Below the pieces are notes generated by a model that saw nothing but the letters and a program-made list of their open reading frames with translations, had not been told where the DNA came from and made no database searches. 37,500 nt of DNA. Source: Bugula neritina. Lineage: Eukaryota > Bryozoa > Gymnolaemata > Cheilostomatida > Bugulidae. Positions 11,301 to 22,208 of this stretch are shown in pieces; position 1 is the stretch's first letter; each line of letters starts with the position of its first letter. The position numbers were made by a program, and so were the translations under genes. The stretch spans positions 180,001-217,500 of the forward strand of contig OZ037769.1 of NCBI GenBank assembly GCA_964035545.1, given 5' to 3'.

Positions 11301-12821
11301 ATAGTATAATATATCCACCCCTAGTATAATATAGTATAGTATATCCACCCCTAGTATAGTATAGTATAGTATATCCACCCTTGGTATAGTATAATTTATC
11401 ACACTGACCTCTCATTAGACGCATTGAGCTCCAAAACAGCCTCGGATATTGCGTCACCCAATAGACTGCGTGCTAGACATAAAATGCTGGTAGTCTTTCC
11501 GGTGCCTGGAGGGCCCTAAATAAGTTCACACTGTCTAATATTTGTTTACCTTCAGCACCAAAGCACACCTCTTCAGTACAAGTGGATACTATCCGTTCAT
11601 TCAATACTCTACACATTAGCGAAGACAACTCCAAATTGGACATGCTATGCTTTCCTTTAAACTAGCGTCAAGAATGCTAGCAAAGCAATAGTAACCACAC
11701 AGCAATACAAATCTCAGTAATCAAGTGAGTAAAACTATGAGTTAAAATCATCCAGTGTTTGATACTCACAGCTATGACAATATTTGGCACATTTCCACTC
11801 TTGGCAAATACCGCCAATCTCTGCACCGTACTTTCATTTCCAACAATGTCTTCCATTTTTAAAGGTCTATACTTCTCAACCCTTCAACACAAATGAAAAT
11901 AACGGAATTGATACAAGTTATTGCAGAAGCATTTATAATGGCGTTGATTACAGAGTCCCATAATAGTTACGGACAACCTACACCATAAACGAGACAACTC
12001 CGAATTTAATTATTTAGCATGCCCTTGATAACCACAATGAACCATTTGGACATCAGGTACAGCATAAAACCTATTGCACATTGCATAATAATTAATAAAT
12101 ACGAACTGTTGTAATTATTTTATGCAAAATTTCAGTCATCAATTGCTGTTTCAACTTTGTGATCAGAATAATAGTCTAAAGACTGCAATACTTCTGTAGC
12201 TCACAGCTGAGTAACATAACAGTAACTGTGAGTGCAAGACTCAGTGTGAGTGTAACTCACTCTTACTAAGAGTAAGATCGCCATGCTGATGATAAATTTG
12301 TTAATAAGTTATTATCACCTAACGTTGATGATTATGACAAGCATTCTTATTTCTTATCAAATGACACATGGTAATGGATATAGCAAATGCAATAGAATAG
12401 GCACCGGGTAAAAATACTAACTGTGAAATTCAAATTGAATATGAATATCAAATTAAATATGAAATATTAAATTTAATAATATTAATAATAATATGAAATT
12501 GAATTAGAATAGCAATATAAATATTAAATCATATATGCATATGGGAATAGCCAACAAAAAGTGAATATATAAAATTCAATATGAAAATTAAAATATGTAT
12601 TTCATTTTTAACTTTTACCTAAAACTTGAGTATTGTGATTATCAATATGATTATCGAATTCAATATGAATATCATTATGACTATCATTAACAATAAGTGA
12701 ATAACTGATTAAGATTATGATTATCATCAACTTTAGGTTTAAAACTAACAGTAACTCTAACAGAAACTTACCAGGGCTGGTCGCGTTTTGACTTTGCATC
12801 TTTAGATTTTTCTTGATCCAT
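8332..12821 (-). CDS. RFC2: Replication factor C subunit 2 (clamp-loader AAA+ ATPase)
   Basis: Seven minus-strand exons join in phase: 12821-12772, 11881-11770, 11515-11409, 10840-10638, 10039-9882, 9770-9510 and 8433-8332, giving 330 aa (human about 354). RFC2 is one of the small subunits of the RFC complex that loads PCNA on primed DNA. Visible landmarks are PWVEKYRP at the N-terminus, Walker A GPPGTGKT (55-62), Walker B ILDEAD (118-123), the arginine-finger motif SRC (162-164), [35 protein letters not shown] and [11 protein letters not shown]. The last two exons are nearly colinear with human RFC2. The N-terminal extension is shorter than in vertebrates. Introns 3, 4 and 6 are expanded by tandem arrays; intron 5 is 111 bp. 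All motifs are intact. Confidence 0.95.
8626..9235. repeat. 23-bp tandem array in RFC2 intron 6
   Basis: About 26 copies of a 23-bp unit made of ATCTATACAG and TATATCTCTATAC, with C/T changes and one truncated copy. A 233-aa plus-strand open frame crosses it, but that frame only reflects a repeat with no stop in any phase. Confidence 0.9.
10042..10632. repeat. 19-bp tandem array in RFC2 intron 4
   Basis: About 30 copies, on the gene strand, of AGCTCAGTGTATACTGTAG, with a few interrupted copies. The array fills almost all of the intron. The unit boundary TGTAG|AGC equals the bases at the real acceptor, TATGTAG|AGCCGATA, so every unit resembles a 3' splice site. Confidence 0.9.
10841..11395. 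repeat. Variable 20-30-bp tandem array in RFC2 intron 3
   Basis: More than 20 copies of GGGTGGATATACTATACTAG-like units on the gene strand, differing in the number of TATAC steps. The real acceptor reads ATGCTAG|GGGTATAG, and each unit reads ATACTAG|GGGTGGAT, so the array repeats an acceptor-like junction. Confidence 0.9.
11882..12771. other. RFC2 intron 1, AT-rich
   Basis: Near 12420-12760 there is simple AT-rich sequence with many ATTAAAT and AATATGAA-type motifs. No exon, RNA gene or mobile element is recognised inside. Confidence 0.5.
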
Positions 12822-13806
12822 TTATACATATAGTTGAGAAAATTTACAGGTGGTTAAATGACAATTCGGCTGTATACCGAAGTAGGGTAGCAGAACAATC
12901 GGAGGTTTAACAAGTCAGTTTTAAAAAATGACTGCAGAGTTCAACAATAAAATTGAATTAGACAGAGACTCCATATTACTTGCGCTGTTGACGAGACCCC
13001 CACGATGAACGATGGTAAAGATTCAAGAACCTACGCTTAGCAACTGCTCATAAAAGTAAATCTCCCGCCAATAACTAGGTAATGACAACTCCACATTTCT
13101 AGATGAGTTGCTCTTAAAATAATAATATAATTGCACAAATTTGCTACAAAATTTATACCATTATAATCTGCAATAAAAAAAACCATGTGTATATGCTGGA
13201 TCAACATATTTTATATGCTTATCTATTCAATAATGCTTATCGTTAATTTCAGTTGCTGTTTGCATATAAATGATTGTATGACTCACAATGAATGAGCACC
13301 TGATAGGTTTACCCTAATGATGATCTTTCACTGCTTGTTGGGTAAACCGAGTACAAGGTGTTGGTGTTAAAACATGTATTTAAAAGTTAATAGTAAAAAC
13401 AGCTTCACTAGTAAAATAAACATGGTTATAAACTGTTAATAGTAATAAAACTACTTCACTGGTAAAATAAACCTACAAATGCATTACATTTTCAGAAATG
13501 ACCAGATTTAAAAAATAAGTCTTCACAACTTAACAGGCATACAAACTACTTCACTACAAAAATAAAAGACATTAGTACGAGACAGCAGTGGTACAGCACC
13601 TTTAGTTGAAATCACATTGACTCTCACACCACTCAACTATCTTCAGAACATAACATTATATGAAACTATAGTAACAAAACTTATAGCAATAGAGTTTGTA
13701 TGAAGCGAAAGAATGATGAAGTTGTGATATATTGAGTATTGCAGAGCGTAGAAACCTTTTTAACGGCACTGTAGCCAATCAAAGTAAAGATACAAAAGTT
13801 AGTCTG
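12822..13806. other. Spacer between RUNDC3 3' end and RFC2 5' end
   Basis: Both neighbouring genes are on the minus strand, so this should hold the RUNDC3 3' UTR and the RFC2 promoter. A near-duplicate AACTRYTTCACTRGTAAAAT motif occurs about 13395-13470 and again, degenerate, near 13545. No clear polyadenylation signal or TATA box was found. Confidence 0.4.
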
Positions 13807-16800
13807 TTAGTTAGTTATGCTGTGGCTTCCTGATAGGCTGATTTTAAGCTCTGCCGTTGCTGATTGGTCGACTTTGTCAACACTGTTAGCTGATTGGCTG
13901 AGTGAAGGAATACTCGGACTGAGTGACACATTGATCTGCCTTGAAGACAGAGTAGGAGGAAGTTCAGTTGGGCGTCTGTTACCTAAAATAGTGTACCAAA
14001 GCAATACCATAACTATATTATATACTGTAGTGTACCACAGCAATACCATAACTATATTATATACTGTAGTGTACCAAAGCAATACCATAACTATATTATA
14101 TACTGTAGTGTACCAAAGCAATACCATAACTATATTATATACTGTAGTGTACCACAGCAATACCATAACTATATTATATACTGTAGTGTACCACAGCAAT
14201 ACCATAACTATATTATATACTGTAGTGTACCACAGCAATACCATAACTATATTATATACTGTAGTGTACCACAGCAATACCATAACTATATTATATACTG
14301 TAGTGTACCAAAGCAATACCATAACTATATTATATACTGTAGTGTACCACAGCAATACCATAACTATATTATATACTGTAGTGTACCACAGCAATACCAT
14401 AACTATATTATATACTGTAGTGTACCACAGCAATACCATAACTATATTATATACTGTAGTGTACCACAGCAATACCATAACTATATTATATACTGTAGTA
14501 AACTGTAATAATACTGCTGCTACATACAAGTGTTACTATGACAATACTCCTACTGCATACAGGTGTTGCTATGGCAATACCGGTGCTACATACAAGTGTA
14601 CTATGACAATACCGGTGCTATAGGAGACTGCTAGGTTGCCGCTGTCAGACACGAGAGAACCAAAGAGTGGTCTCATGCTGGTGGCGTCATCCCGCAGGTG
14701 CAGTTCATCTGTGGAGGTGCTATCAGAATGCACGCTGACTGTATCCTGTGTCATGTTGCTGCCAATAACCATATTACAATTTTACTGTATTATATTACAA
14801 TATTACTGTATTATATTACTATATTATATTACCGTATTACCATATTATATTACCATATTACTATATTATATTACCGTATTACCATATTATATTACCATAT
14901 TACTATATTATATTACCGTATTACCATATTATATTACCATATTACTGTACTATATTACCATATTAGTGTATTATATTAGTGTATTATATTACTGTATTAC
15001 TGCATTATATTACTGTATGGAGCAGTCGTAACATTAAACTCACCTGCCTGTCGTAACTTTGCTTTGAGCTCTAGTGAGGCGACCAATCACAGCCTGCATC
15101 TCTTTGTTATTTGTTTTCATTTTCATCCTTCAAGTAAAGCAGAAGTCTGTGTTACACAGTAGAAGAAGCACGCTAAAAGACACACAGACAGACAGTGAGA
15201 GACACATAGACAGACTAAAAGACAGACAGACAGACTTACAAGTCATTTTGTAACTCTAGTATAACACTCTGTAGTTGTTCCACCTCCTTCTCATGATTCA
15301 CTTCCAAATTAACTCTTTCTGCAGATAACCGCCTATTCTCCTCCTGGTGTGACGCAATCTCTAGTTGTGTCTTCTTCAACATCTGCTCCAGATATCCCTG
15401 AGATATACGTAACCATGCTTACTATGACTCACCTTGTCAAGGTGACATAGGCTATGTCAAGGTGACACGGGCTATGTCAAGGTAACACGGACTATGTCAA
15501 GGTTACACGAGCTATGTCAAGGTTACACGGACTATGTCAAGGTTACACGAGCTATGTCAAGGTGACATGAGCTATGTCAAGGTGACACAGGCTATGTCAA
15601 GGTTACACGAGCTATGTCAAGGTGACACGAGCTATGTCAAGGTGACACACACACCTTTTGCTCACTAGTCGTCCTGAAGGCTCGCTGCAGAGACGCCAGC
15701 CTCTCTTTGAGATTACTATCAGCTATGACTGTGAGAGAGGTCTTCTGATTGGTCATTGAGTGCATTTGCTGGTCAGTGTGTGGGGAATGTGTGGGTGTAG
15801 AGGTACTTGATAGGTCCTGCTTCTCTTGGAGATCATTTTCTATTCCTTCAACACTGCAAATAGAGTAACTGTATGTTATACACTTACCTTAGAGTAGCTG
15901 TATGTTATACACTTACCTTAGAGTAGCTGTATGTCATACACTTAGCTTAGAGTAACTGTATGTTATACACTTACCTTAGAGTAGCTGTATGTTATACACT
16001 TACCTTAGAGTAGCTGTATGTTATACACTTACCTTAGAGTAGCTGTATGTTATACACTTACCTTAGAGTAGCTGTATGTTATACACTTACCTTAGAGTAG
16101 CTGTATGTTATACACTTACCTTAGATACAGTAACTGTATGTTATACACTTACCAGTGTTCAAACTTCAGATAAGGTGAATAGTCAACAAGAATTCGGCCT
16201 TCCAGACTATTATTTTTATTTTTCAAACAGAAACTACAAGAAACAAACAGAAACTACAAGAAACAAACAGAAACTACAAGAAACAAACAGAAACTACAAG
16301 AAACAAACAGAAACTACAAGAAACAAACAGAAACTACAAGAAACAAACAGAAACTACAAGAAACAAACAGAAACTACAAGAAACAAACAGAAACTACAAG
16401 AAATAAAGAGAAACCACAGATGACCAACAAAGTACAGTTTTCAGCAGTTGCATGTGATGCACCTCTAAAATAGATGACAACTCCTAGCCATTTTGAAACA
16501 ATAAAGAAAATTGTTGAATATATGATGTATCATATATGAAAGCTTACTTAAAGTCTATGGCTTCCAGTCCAATAATATCAGCTATGAGCAGTTGCATTTC
16601 CTCACTGCACACGATAGCACCGTCGTGGTAGTATTTACTGTGGATTAATACAAACACATGTGGTGAAATGATAGGAATTACACTTTTTGTATTGTATGGT
16701 ATGATGTATGTGTGCACAGTGTATGGTGTATGTGTGCACAGTGTATGGTGTATGTGTGCACAGTGTATAGTGTATGTGTGCACAGTGTATAGTGTATGTG

Positions 16801-18326
16801 TGCACAGTGTATGGTGTATGTGTGCACAGTGTATGGTGTATGTGTGCACAGTGTATAGTGTATGTGTGCACAGTGTATAGTGTATGTGTGCACAGTGTAT
16901 AGTGTATGTGTGCACAGTGTATAGTGTATGTGTGCACAGTGTATGGTGTATGTGTGCACAGTGTATAGTATATGTGTGCACAGTGTATGTGTGCACAGTG
17001 TATAGTGTATGTGTGCACAGTGTATAGTGTATGTGTGCACAGTGTATAGTGTATGTGTGCACAGTGTATAGTGTATGTGTGCACAGTGTATAGTGTATGT
17101 GTGCACAGTGTATAGTGTATGTGTGCACAGTGTATAGTGTATGTGTGCACAGTGTATAGTGTATGTGTGCACAGTGTATAGTGTATGTGTGCACAGTGTA
17201 TAGTGTATGTGTGCACAGTGTATGGTGTATGTGTGCACAGTGTATGGTGTATGTGTGCACAGTGTATAGTGTATGTGTGCACAGTGTATAGTGTATGTGT
17301 GCACAGTGTATAGTGTATGTGTGCACAGTGTATAGTGTATGTGTGCACAGTGTATAGTGTATGTGTGCACAGTGTATGGTGTATGTGTGCACAGTGTATG
17401 GTGTATGTGTGCACAGTGTATAGTGTATGTGTGCACAGTGTATAGTGTATGTGTGCACAGTGTATAGTGTATGTGTGCACAGTGTATAGTGTATGTGTGC
17501 ACAGTGTATGGTAGGACATGAATCAGTACCAGTGTTTAGATGTAGATGTGTGCACAGTACCTGAGCAGATCAGATCTAGAATGAGCGTGTCTCAGATACT
17601 CTGCTAACCTTTTCTCCATTAGTGCAAACCTTAGCCACGCCCGTCCCTGTAACAGAGCAGTAGTCTATTCTAGAACACAGGCTACCAATTATTACTTGGC
17701 AGAAAACCTTCACTTGAATAGCTTCAGGTTAACAAGCAATAAAAAACTCGAGTTGAGAAGGGGATACTCTCTTGTAGTGAAGGTACTAACCTTAGCTATG
17801 TTATTCTTCAGGGAGCTAATTCTACAGACTTTCTCTATACAGTTATCTGGAAGACCCGATGTACTGTCTTTTATAAAGTTCCAGAATGTTCCAGGGTTAG
17901 CACCAAACAAGGAAATGCCAGCTGAAAACATAAAACTGGATTTAGTGTGAAGCACAAGAGTCACTCTACAAGCCCTAGGCCAATGAAGTGCTTTAAGCAA
18001 CAGACGAGTAATAGACTAACCTTTGGCATGATGATTGAGAATGTGCTCCACAGTGGCTAGTAGATTTATAGTCTCAGGCCCATCTTCTTCAATATCCCCT
18101 ACACTTGCTTTATCTATAACGGCTTTTATCACAAACCTATTGAGAAACACACAGAAAACAAAGGCTGAAAAACATGAATGAAGAGTTGAAATACCTCACA
18201 TACAGGAAGCATGCTAGGAGAGGTTGTGATAGATTTCCTACCACAAAGAAACTCTTACCTACAGATGAGTACAAGGTTGTGTTTCTCTACGTAAAAATTG
18301 CGTCTGTTTAAAGCATCACCTTCCAT
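13807..18326 (-). CDS. RUNDC3: RUN domain-containing protein 3-like
   Basis: Eleven minus-strand exons join in phase: 18326-18259, 18136-18021, 17921-17791, 17646-17561, 16637-16548, 16233-16153, 15853-15655, 15397-15240, 15127-15044, 14758-14613 and 13982-13807, giving 444 aa (human RUNDC3A about 446). RUNDC3A binds activated Rap2; RUN domains act as effectors of small GTPases. Matches to the family include VEKHNLVLICRF, GRAWLRFALMEKRLAEYL, YYHDGAI, IGLEAIDFNFCLK, VDYSPYLKFE and GYLEQMLKKTQLE. The RUN domain covers roughly residues 20-195, and a coiled coil runs from about 258 to 330, with ENRRL and VILELQNDL. The tail is Ser/Thr-rich and low in complexity. The exon 6 start is placed at 16233, not at the AG before 16206, because that restores the conserved FCLK. 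Introns 4-7, 9 and 10 carry arrays. Confidence 0.92.
13988..14505. repeat. 39-bp tandem array in RUNDC3 intron 10
   Basis: About 13 copies of a 39-bp unit. Because 39 is a multiple of three, long repetitive open frames appear on both strands (13-aa period); they are artefacts. On the gene strand the unit includes GGTATTGCTGTGGTACACT, which resembles the donor-flanking sequence GGTATTGTCATAGTACACT at the exon 10 end. Confidence 0.9.
14510..14625 (-). repeat. Short repeats of the RUNDC3 exon 10 donor junction
   Basis: On the gene strand the exon ends TATAGCACCG|GTATTGTCATAG. About 33 bases later comes a second TGTAGCACCG-GTATTGCCATAG, then two more degenerate copies. The duplicated segment crosses the exon-intron boundary. 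Confidence 0.75.
14765..15015. repeat. AT-rich array in RUNDC3 intron 9
   Basis: Tandem ATTATATTAC(T/C)(A/G)T-type units of about 10-20 bp fill most of the intron. The overlapping open frames are repeat artefacts. Confidence 0.8.
15425..15652. repeat. 20-bp tandem array in RUNDC3 intron 7
   Basis: About 11 copies of GCTATGTCAAGGTGACACGA with G/T and A/G changes. It starts within about ten bases of the donor of exon 7 and fills most of the 257-bp intron. Confidence 0.9.
15862..16152 (-). repeat. 29-bp donor-containing array in RUNDC3 intron 6
   Basis: About ten copies on the gene strand of a 29-bp unit beginning AAGGTAAGTG and including TATAACATACAG. The first GTAAGTG is the true donor of exon 6 (CACTG|GTAAGTG); each further copy offers another AAG|GTAAGTG. 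The array fills the whole intron up to the acceptor at 15854. Confidence 0.9.
16228..16405 (-). repeat. 20-bp acceptor-junction array in RUNDC3 intron 5
   Basis: Nine copies on the gene strand of TTTCTTGTAG followed by TTTCTGTTTG. The first ten bases are the pyrimidine-rich intron end and the second ten are the start of exon 6 (encoding FCL). The last copy is the real 3' splice site; the others are exact copies upstream. Confidence 0.92.
16700..17512. repeat. 22-bp tandem array in RUNDC3 intron 4
   Basis: About 36 copies of TGTATAGTGTATGTGTGCAC plus AG, with A/G variation at one site and one copy truncated near 16985. On the gene strand, CTGTGCACACAT also occurs right after the exon 4 donor (GTACTGTGCACACATC), so the array may have been seeded there. 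Long HTLCTHTLYTV-type open frames are artefacts. Confidence 0.9.
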
Positions 18327-20257
18327 TGTATTAAATCTCACAAAGCAAACATTTGCATTGCCACTCTGAATTTCCTGTGTACCCTAAACAGTATAACATA
18401 TAAACAGTATAATAAAGTCATAGTTGATTAAACATAAATCACTAAATAGAAATATAATTATAATATAAATATATAACCATCGGTGTAATTAATAAACTAA
18501 AATTATTATAACTTCAATTGGGAATGAATATCTAGTAATACTATACTCACAATTATTAATCAATATAAATATTATAATATAATTAGAAAATTAAATATAA
18601 CTTATAAGTTAATGTATAAGATATCATAAAATTAAACGACATCTTCTACTTTAAACAATAAAATTAAATGTTAGAATATAATTATATAAAATTAACTTAA
18701 ATTTATAATCACTATAACTATGAGTATGAGTATGAGTATCACTATGTCTATTGACTTTGAGTTTGACTATAAATATAAGTATAAGATTAAGTATATTCAC
18801 TTTCACTTTCAGATTATAATTATTCCGATTACTATTAGTATTACTATTAGTATTAGTATTAAATTTCGTATTGCTATTATTAAATGACAAATTTATTAAT
18901 AATAACTGCCATTACATTTATTATATTCACAGTATCAATATGAATATTGTGTATATAATGAATATTGAATAATAATAATTATAATAACAATCATAATCAT
19001 AATGAATAAATATAATTATAATAGATATATTTATAATAATATTATTTAATAAATTATTAAATTATTATTGATAATTACTAAATTAGTGTCAATATTTTAA
19101 TTTAAAATGAAATTTATAATCTTAAATTGAATTATTGCTATTAGTACACTAAGTCTAACCTGTAAGGCACCGTACCCGTCACAGTGACTTTAGTACCAGC
19201 AATAATTATGATCATAATGTCATTGTGATTATTTACAATTCACATGACCAATTTGATCCTTTGTTGTTACATGAAAATCCAATAAATTGAAAAACAATTA
19301 ACGAGCGGTCTAATATAGTCCCGTTCATGTTATATGACCTCAAACCTCAACTTCTGAAATAGTAGTATGAGTATTATAAATGATATTCCAGTGACCAAAA
19401 CCGGGAAATGTTGCTGAAAATAAGATAAGATCTGGCGGAGCCAATTAATTAATTTATACCACTGTTCCGGTTAGTTTCAAAGCGAGAATATTAAATTTTA
19501 TATTACAATTTTCTATTTTGAATACAAAATTACAATCAGTATTACCACTTGAAAAAAATTGCTGTAGCTCTGTCTGTAAAAGTAAAGAAATGTTCAGATT
19601 TTTGCTATTTTAGGCACTGTTAACTTCAAGAGTGATATTAATATTATAGTTTGTAGTGACGTTAGTTAGTACTACTACTACCAGTACTAGTACTACTACT
19701 ACCAGTACTAGTACTACTACTACTAGTACTACTACTAGTACTAGTACTACTAGTACTAGTAGTAGTACTAGTACTACTAGTACTAGTAGTAGTACTAGTA
19801 CTACTAGTACTAGTAGTTACTGTTGCTGTTAGTGTTGTCTGTTAGTGTTAGTTTAGTATTTTTCTAATCTTAAATCTACACCAATATGAAATACTAGTGC
19901 AAATCACACGATTATCGTACAATTCTACACAACAGGAAGGATAAATTATTATATGTAGCCATTTTTAACTTGTTGCTTGAGTATTTAGCAGATTTAAAAC
20001 AGATCAGACTCAGTATTGATAATATACTTATTTATACAAGTCATTAATGAAAATAATATATGTTCCTGCCAGGTCTTGGGAGAAAATCTTTTCTGCTTTT
20101 TCACTTTTTGTTGCAACATCAAATCATTAACATTTGCTGAGTTATTAAATTTATCCCAAAACATTTCAATTTTATTTAATGTTTGCTTTCAGATATGCGA
20201 TATAGTTAACAAATATCTTTAAAATACACACACAAAAACTTTTTTCTTCTTTTTCAG
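18327..20257. other. AT-rich divergent spacer between RUNDC3 and RWDD4
   Basis: Very AT-rich, with simple AATTATAATA runs at 18420-19140 and TATGAGTATGAGTAT-type triplet/hexamer repeats near 18720-18860. It must hold the RUNDC3 promoter and the RWDD4 promoter with a first untranslated exon, since the RWDD4 ATG directly follows an acceptor. I cannot place either. Confidence 0.4.
19672..19815. repeat. ACT/AGT self-complementary microsatellite
   Basis: Interspersed ACTACT and AGTAGT runs centred on CTAGTACTAG palindromes. The tract can fold back on itself in either strand. It lies about 450 bp upstream of the RWDD4 ATG. Confidence 0.8.
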
Positions 20258-22123
20258 ATGAGCAACAAGGAACAGCAAGAAGTACGTCCCATATGCTTTT
20301 ATTGAGTTTTTTATTTGTATAGTTTTTAAAAAAAAGTGGACATGTTTAACCATTCTTAATAATTAATGGTGGAAATATTGTAGAATGGGTGTGAAGATAT
20401 ATTATATTTATTTAGAGTGTAGAATGGGTGTGAAGATAGATTATATTTATTTAGACTGTAGAATTCGTAGTGAGTTGGAAATTTATCAATTCCTTTCAGG
20501 AAGAGAGGGAAGTTTTGCTTTCCATTTATGAAGGAGATGAAAATTTCTTTGACATTTCTCCCACTCAATACCAGTATAAGGTAATTATTTTACTAGTTGG
20601 CTTGTGCTTGCTGTTGCCAGCTACCAACAGTCATTGATTTAGTGATGTGCACTGTACTGTATGTTACTAAGTACTCACTAGTTACTTACTAATTACCCAG
20701 TTAGCAAATAGTCTAAATAATGTATGTAAAAATGCTGTTGATTGGTTTAATCAGTTACCTTTCTTCTGATAGGTTGGTGAAGATGGAGCTAACAAATCAG
20801 CCATGATAGAAATATCATGGGGAGATGACTACCCCGAAGAACTACCCACTATCAACTTAAATGTTTTCTATAATAAACACCTGCAAGTTATCTATAAATA
20901 TAATAGTTTGATATAATATGGGGTGGACCTGAAACATGTTCCAGTTATTTACATAGTTGTTGTGTCTTCTGCCTGGAAACTCTTAACTATTTAGAACTGA
21001 ATAATGAATGAGGCTTTTTGCCAGTTGTTGGATATTATGTTTAGAGTAAAATAGTTTGTGTATTTAATGGCTCTATCCGGAAATCATTGGTTGTTAGAAC
21101 ATATAGAAAGTCGACCAGGTTTTGCATCCTTTGATTTTGTTTATAATTTGTATATTTTTGCTGGAAGTTTGTACATTGTGTATATAATACATTGTATACT
21201 TCATAGAACTTCTGGTGTCAAAGAGTATATCAAGTCTCAACTTCTAACAGAGGTATTTACCAAAGACTCATTATTCTTGACCCTGTCGTAAACTTCTTGT
21301 GCTTATTAGTACTTAGTAACTATTAGTAACTATCAGTAACTCTTAGTAACTATTAGTAACTCTTAGTAACTATTAGTAACTCTTAGTAACTATTAGTAAC
21401 TATTAGTACTTAGTAACTATTAGTAACTTATAGTAACTATTAGTATTGTTATCAACAGGCTGAGGGGCTGATAGGGATAGGAAGTACTTACACTCTCTTT
21501 GAATATGCTAAGGAACATGAAAATTCTCTCTTAGAACTCCAACCTAGTCAAAAGGTATTCCAGCTTAATATTATATTAGAATTGCCTTCTCCTGGTCTGT
21601 AGTAGATAACTCTGAATTTATGTTTGACCTACAAGTAATCCCTCATTCAAATAAATATAAAACCAGAGCTAAGCCTCTCTACTACTAGCCTACTCTCGTA
21701 GGGAGAGCATTAATATAACCTCCGTATATGTCAGTACGTGCTAGTCTATGAACAAGGCTATTCTAGGAGCTGAGATATTATGGAAATCTGTGCAGTTGCT
21801 TTGTCTTTAACCTTCACAAGGGAGAAGGGATTAGTTGGGGTTGAATACTGACTGTTAGACTGCAAGTCTATCTCATGCCCACTAATTTGCTATTTCTTCA
21901 GGAAGTTGAGTCAGTTGTGGACTCACCAGAAATGGCGGCGGATGCCACTCAGCAGTCACAGAAAGCCAAACCACAGAAGAAAGAGCAGCTGAGTAAGAAT
22001 CAAAAACGTAGACTTTACGATAGATTCGGTACTCAGGGTATGACTGATGGTAAACAGCGGGGGTGGGACTGGGTAGACCTGATCCGACATCTCAGTCAAA
22101 CTGGAGCTAAGGCTGGCGATTAA
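20258..22123 (+). CDS. RWDD4: RWD domain-containing protein 4
   Basis: Six exons: 20258-20281, 20500-20580, 20773-20882, 21207-21252, 21459-21554 and 21902-22123, giving 192 aa (human 188). The RWD domain spans about residues 1-115: EEREVLLSIYEGDENFFDIS, AMIEISWGDDYPEELPTINL, then a helix and TYTLFEYAKEHE. The C-terminus has the family's KKEQLSKNQKRRLYDRFG and RGWDWVDLIRHLSQTG. RWD folds mediate protein interactions; RWDD4's own role is poorly defined. The ATG is the first base triplet after an acceptor (TTTTTCAG), so an untranslated first exon lies upstream. Intron 3 must use a GC donor, CAC CT|GCAAGT, to keep phase and match the family (YNKHL-TSGVKEYI). The gene converges with enkurin. Confidence 0.93.
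21303..21450. repeat. 10-bp array in RWDD4 intron 4
   Basis: About 14 copies of TAGTAACTAT / TAGTAACTCT. Each carries GTAACT, a usable donor-like hexamer. It fills much of the 206-bp intron. Confidence 0.8.
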
Positions 22124-22202
22124 ACAGCTGTCTCTTTCAATCCTAGGAAATTCCTATCTTATTTTACTATTTTCTATGATCTTTAAAGTTGTACAAATTA
22201 TT

Positions 22203-22208
22203 AATAAA
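22203..22208 (+). terminator. Candidate polyadenylation signal for RWDD4
   Basis: AATAAA, 80 bp after the RWDD4 stop, in AT-rich 3' sequence shared with the convergent enkurin gene. Confidence 0.55.

Noticed and set aside
13807-14623. Long frames on both strands over the 39-bp array
   Set aside because: The period is a multiple of three, so any stop-free unit gives a long frame. The array is RUNDC3 intron 10. Only 13807-13982 on the minus strand is coding.
16544-17519. Three overlapping minus-strand frames of 270-300 aa made of HTLCTHTLYTV repeats
   Set aside because: A 22-bp repeat without stops, open in all three frames. Only the last residues of one frame (AIVCSEEMQLLIADIIGLEAIDF) are real, being RUNDC3 exon 5.
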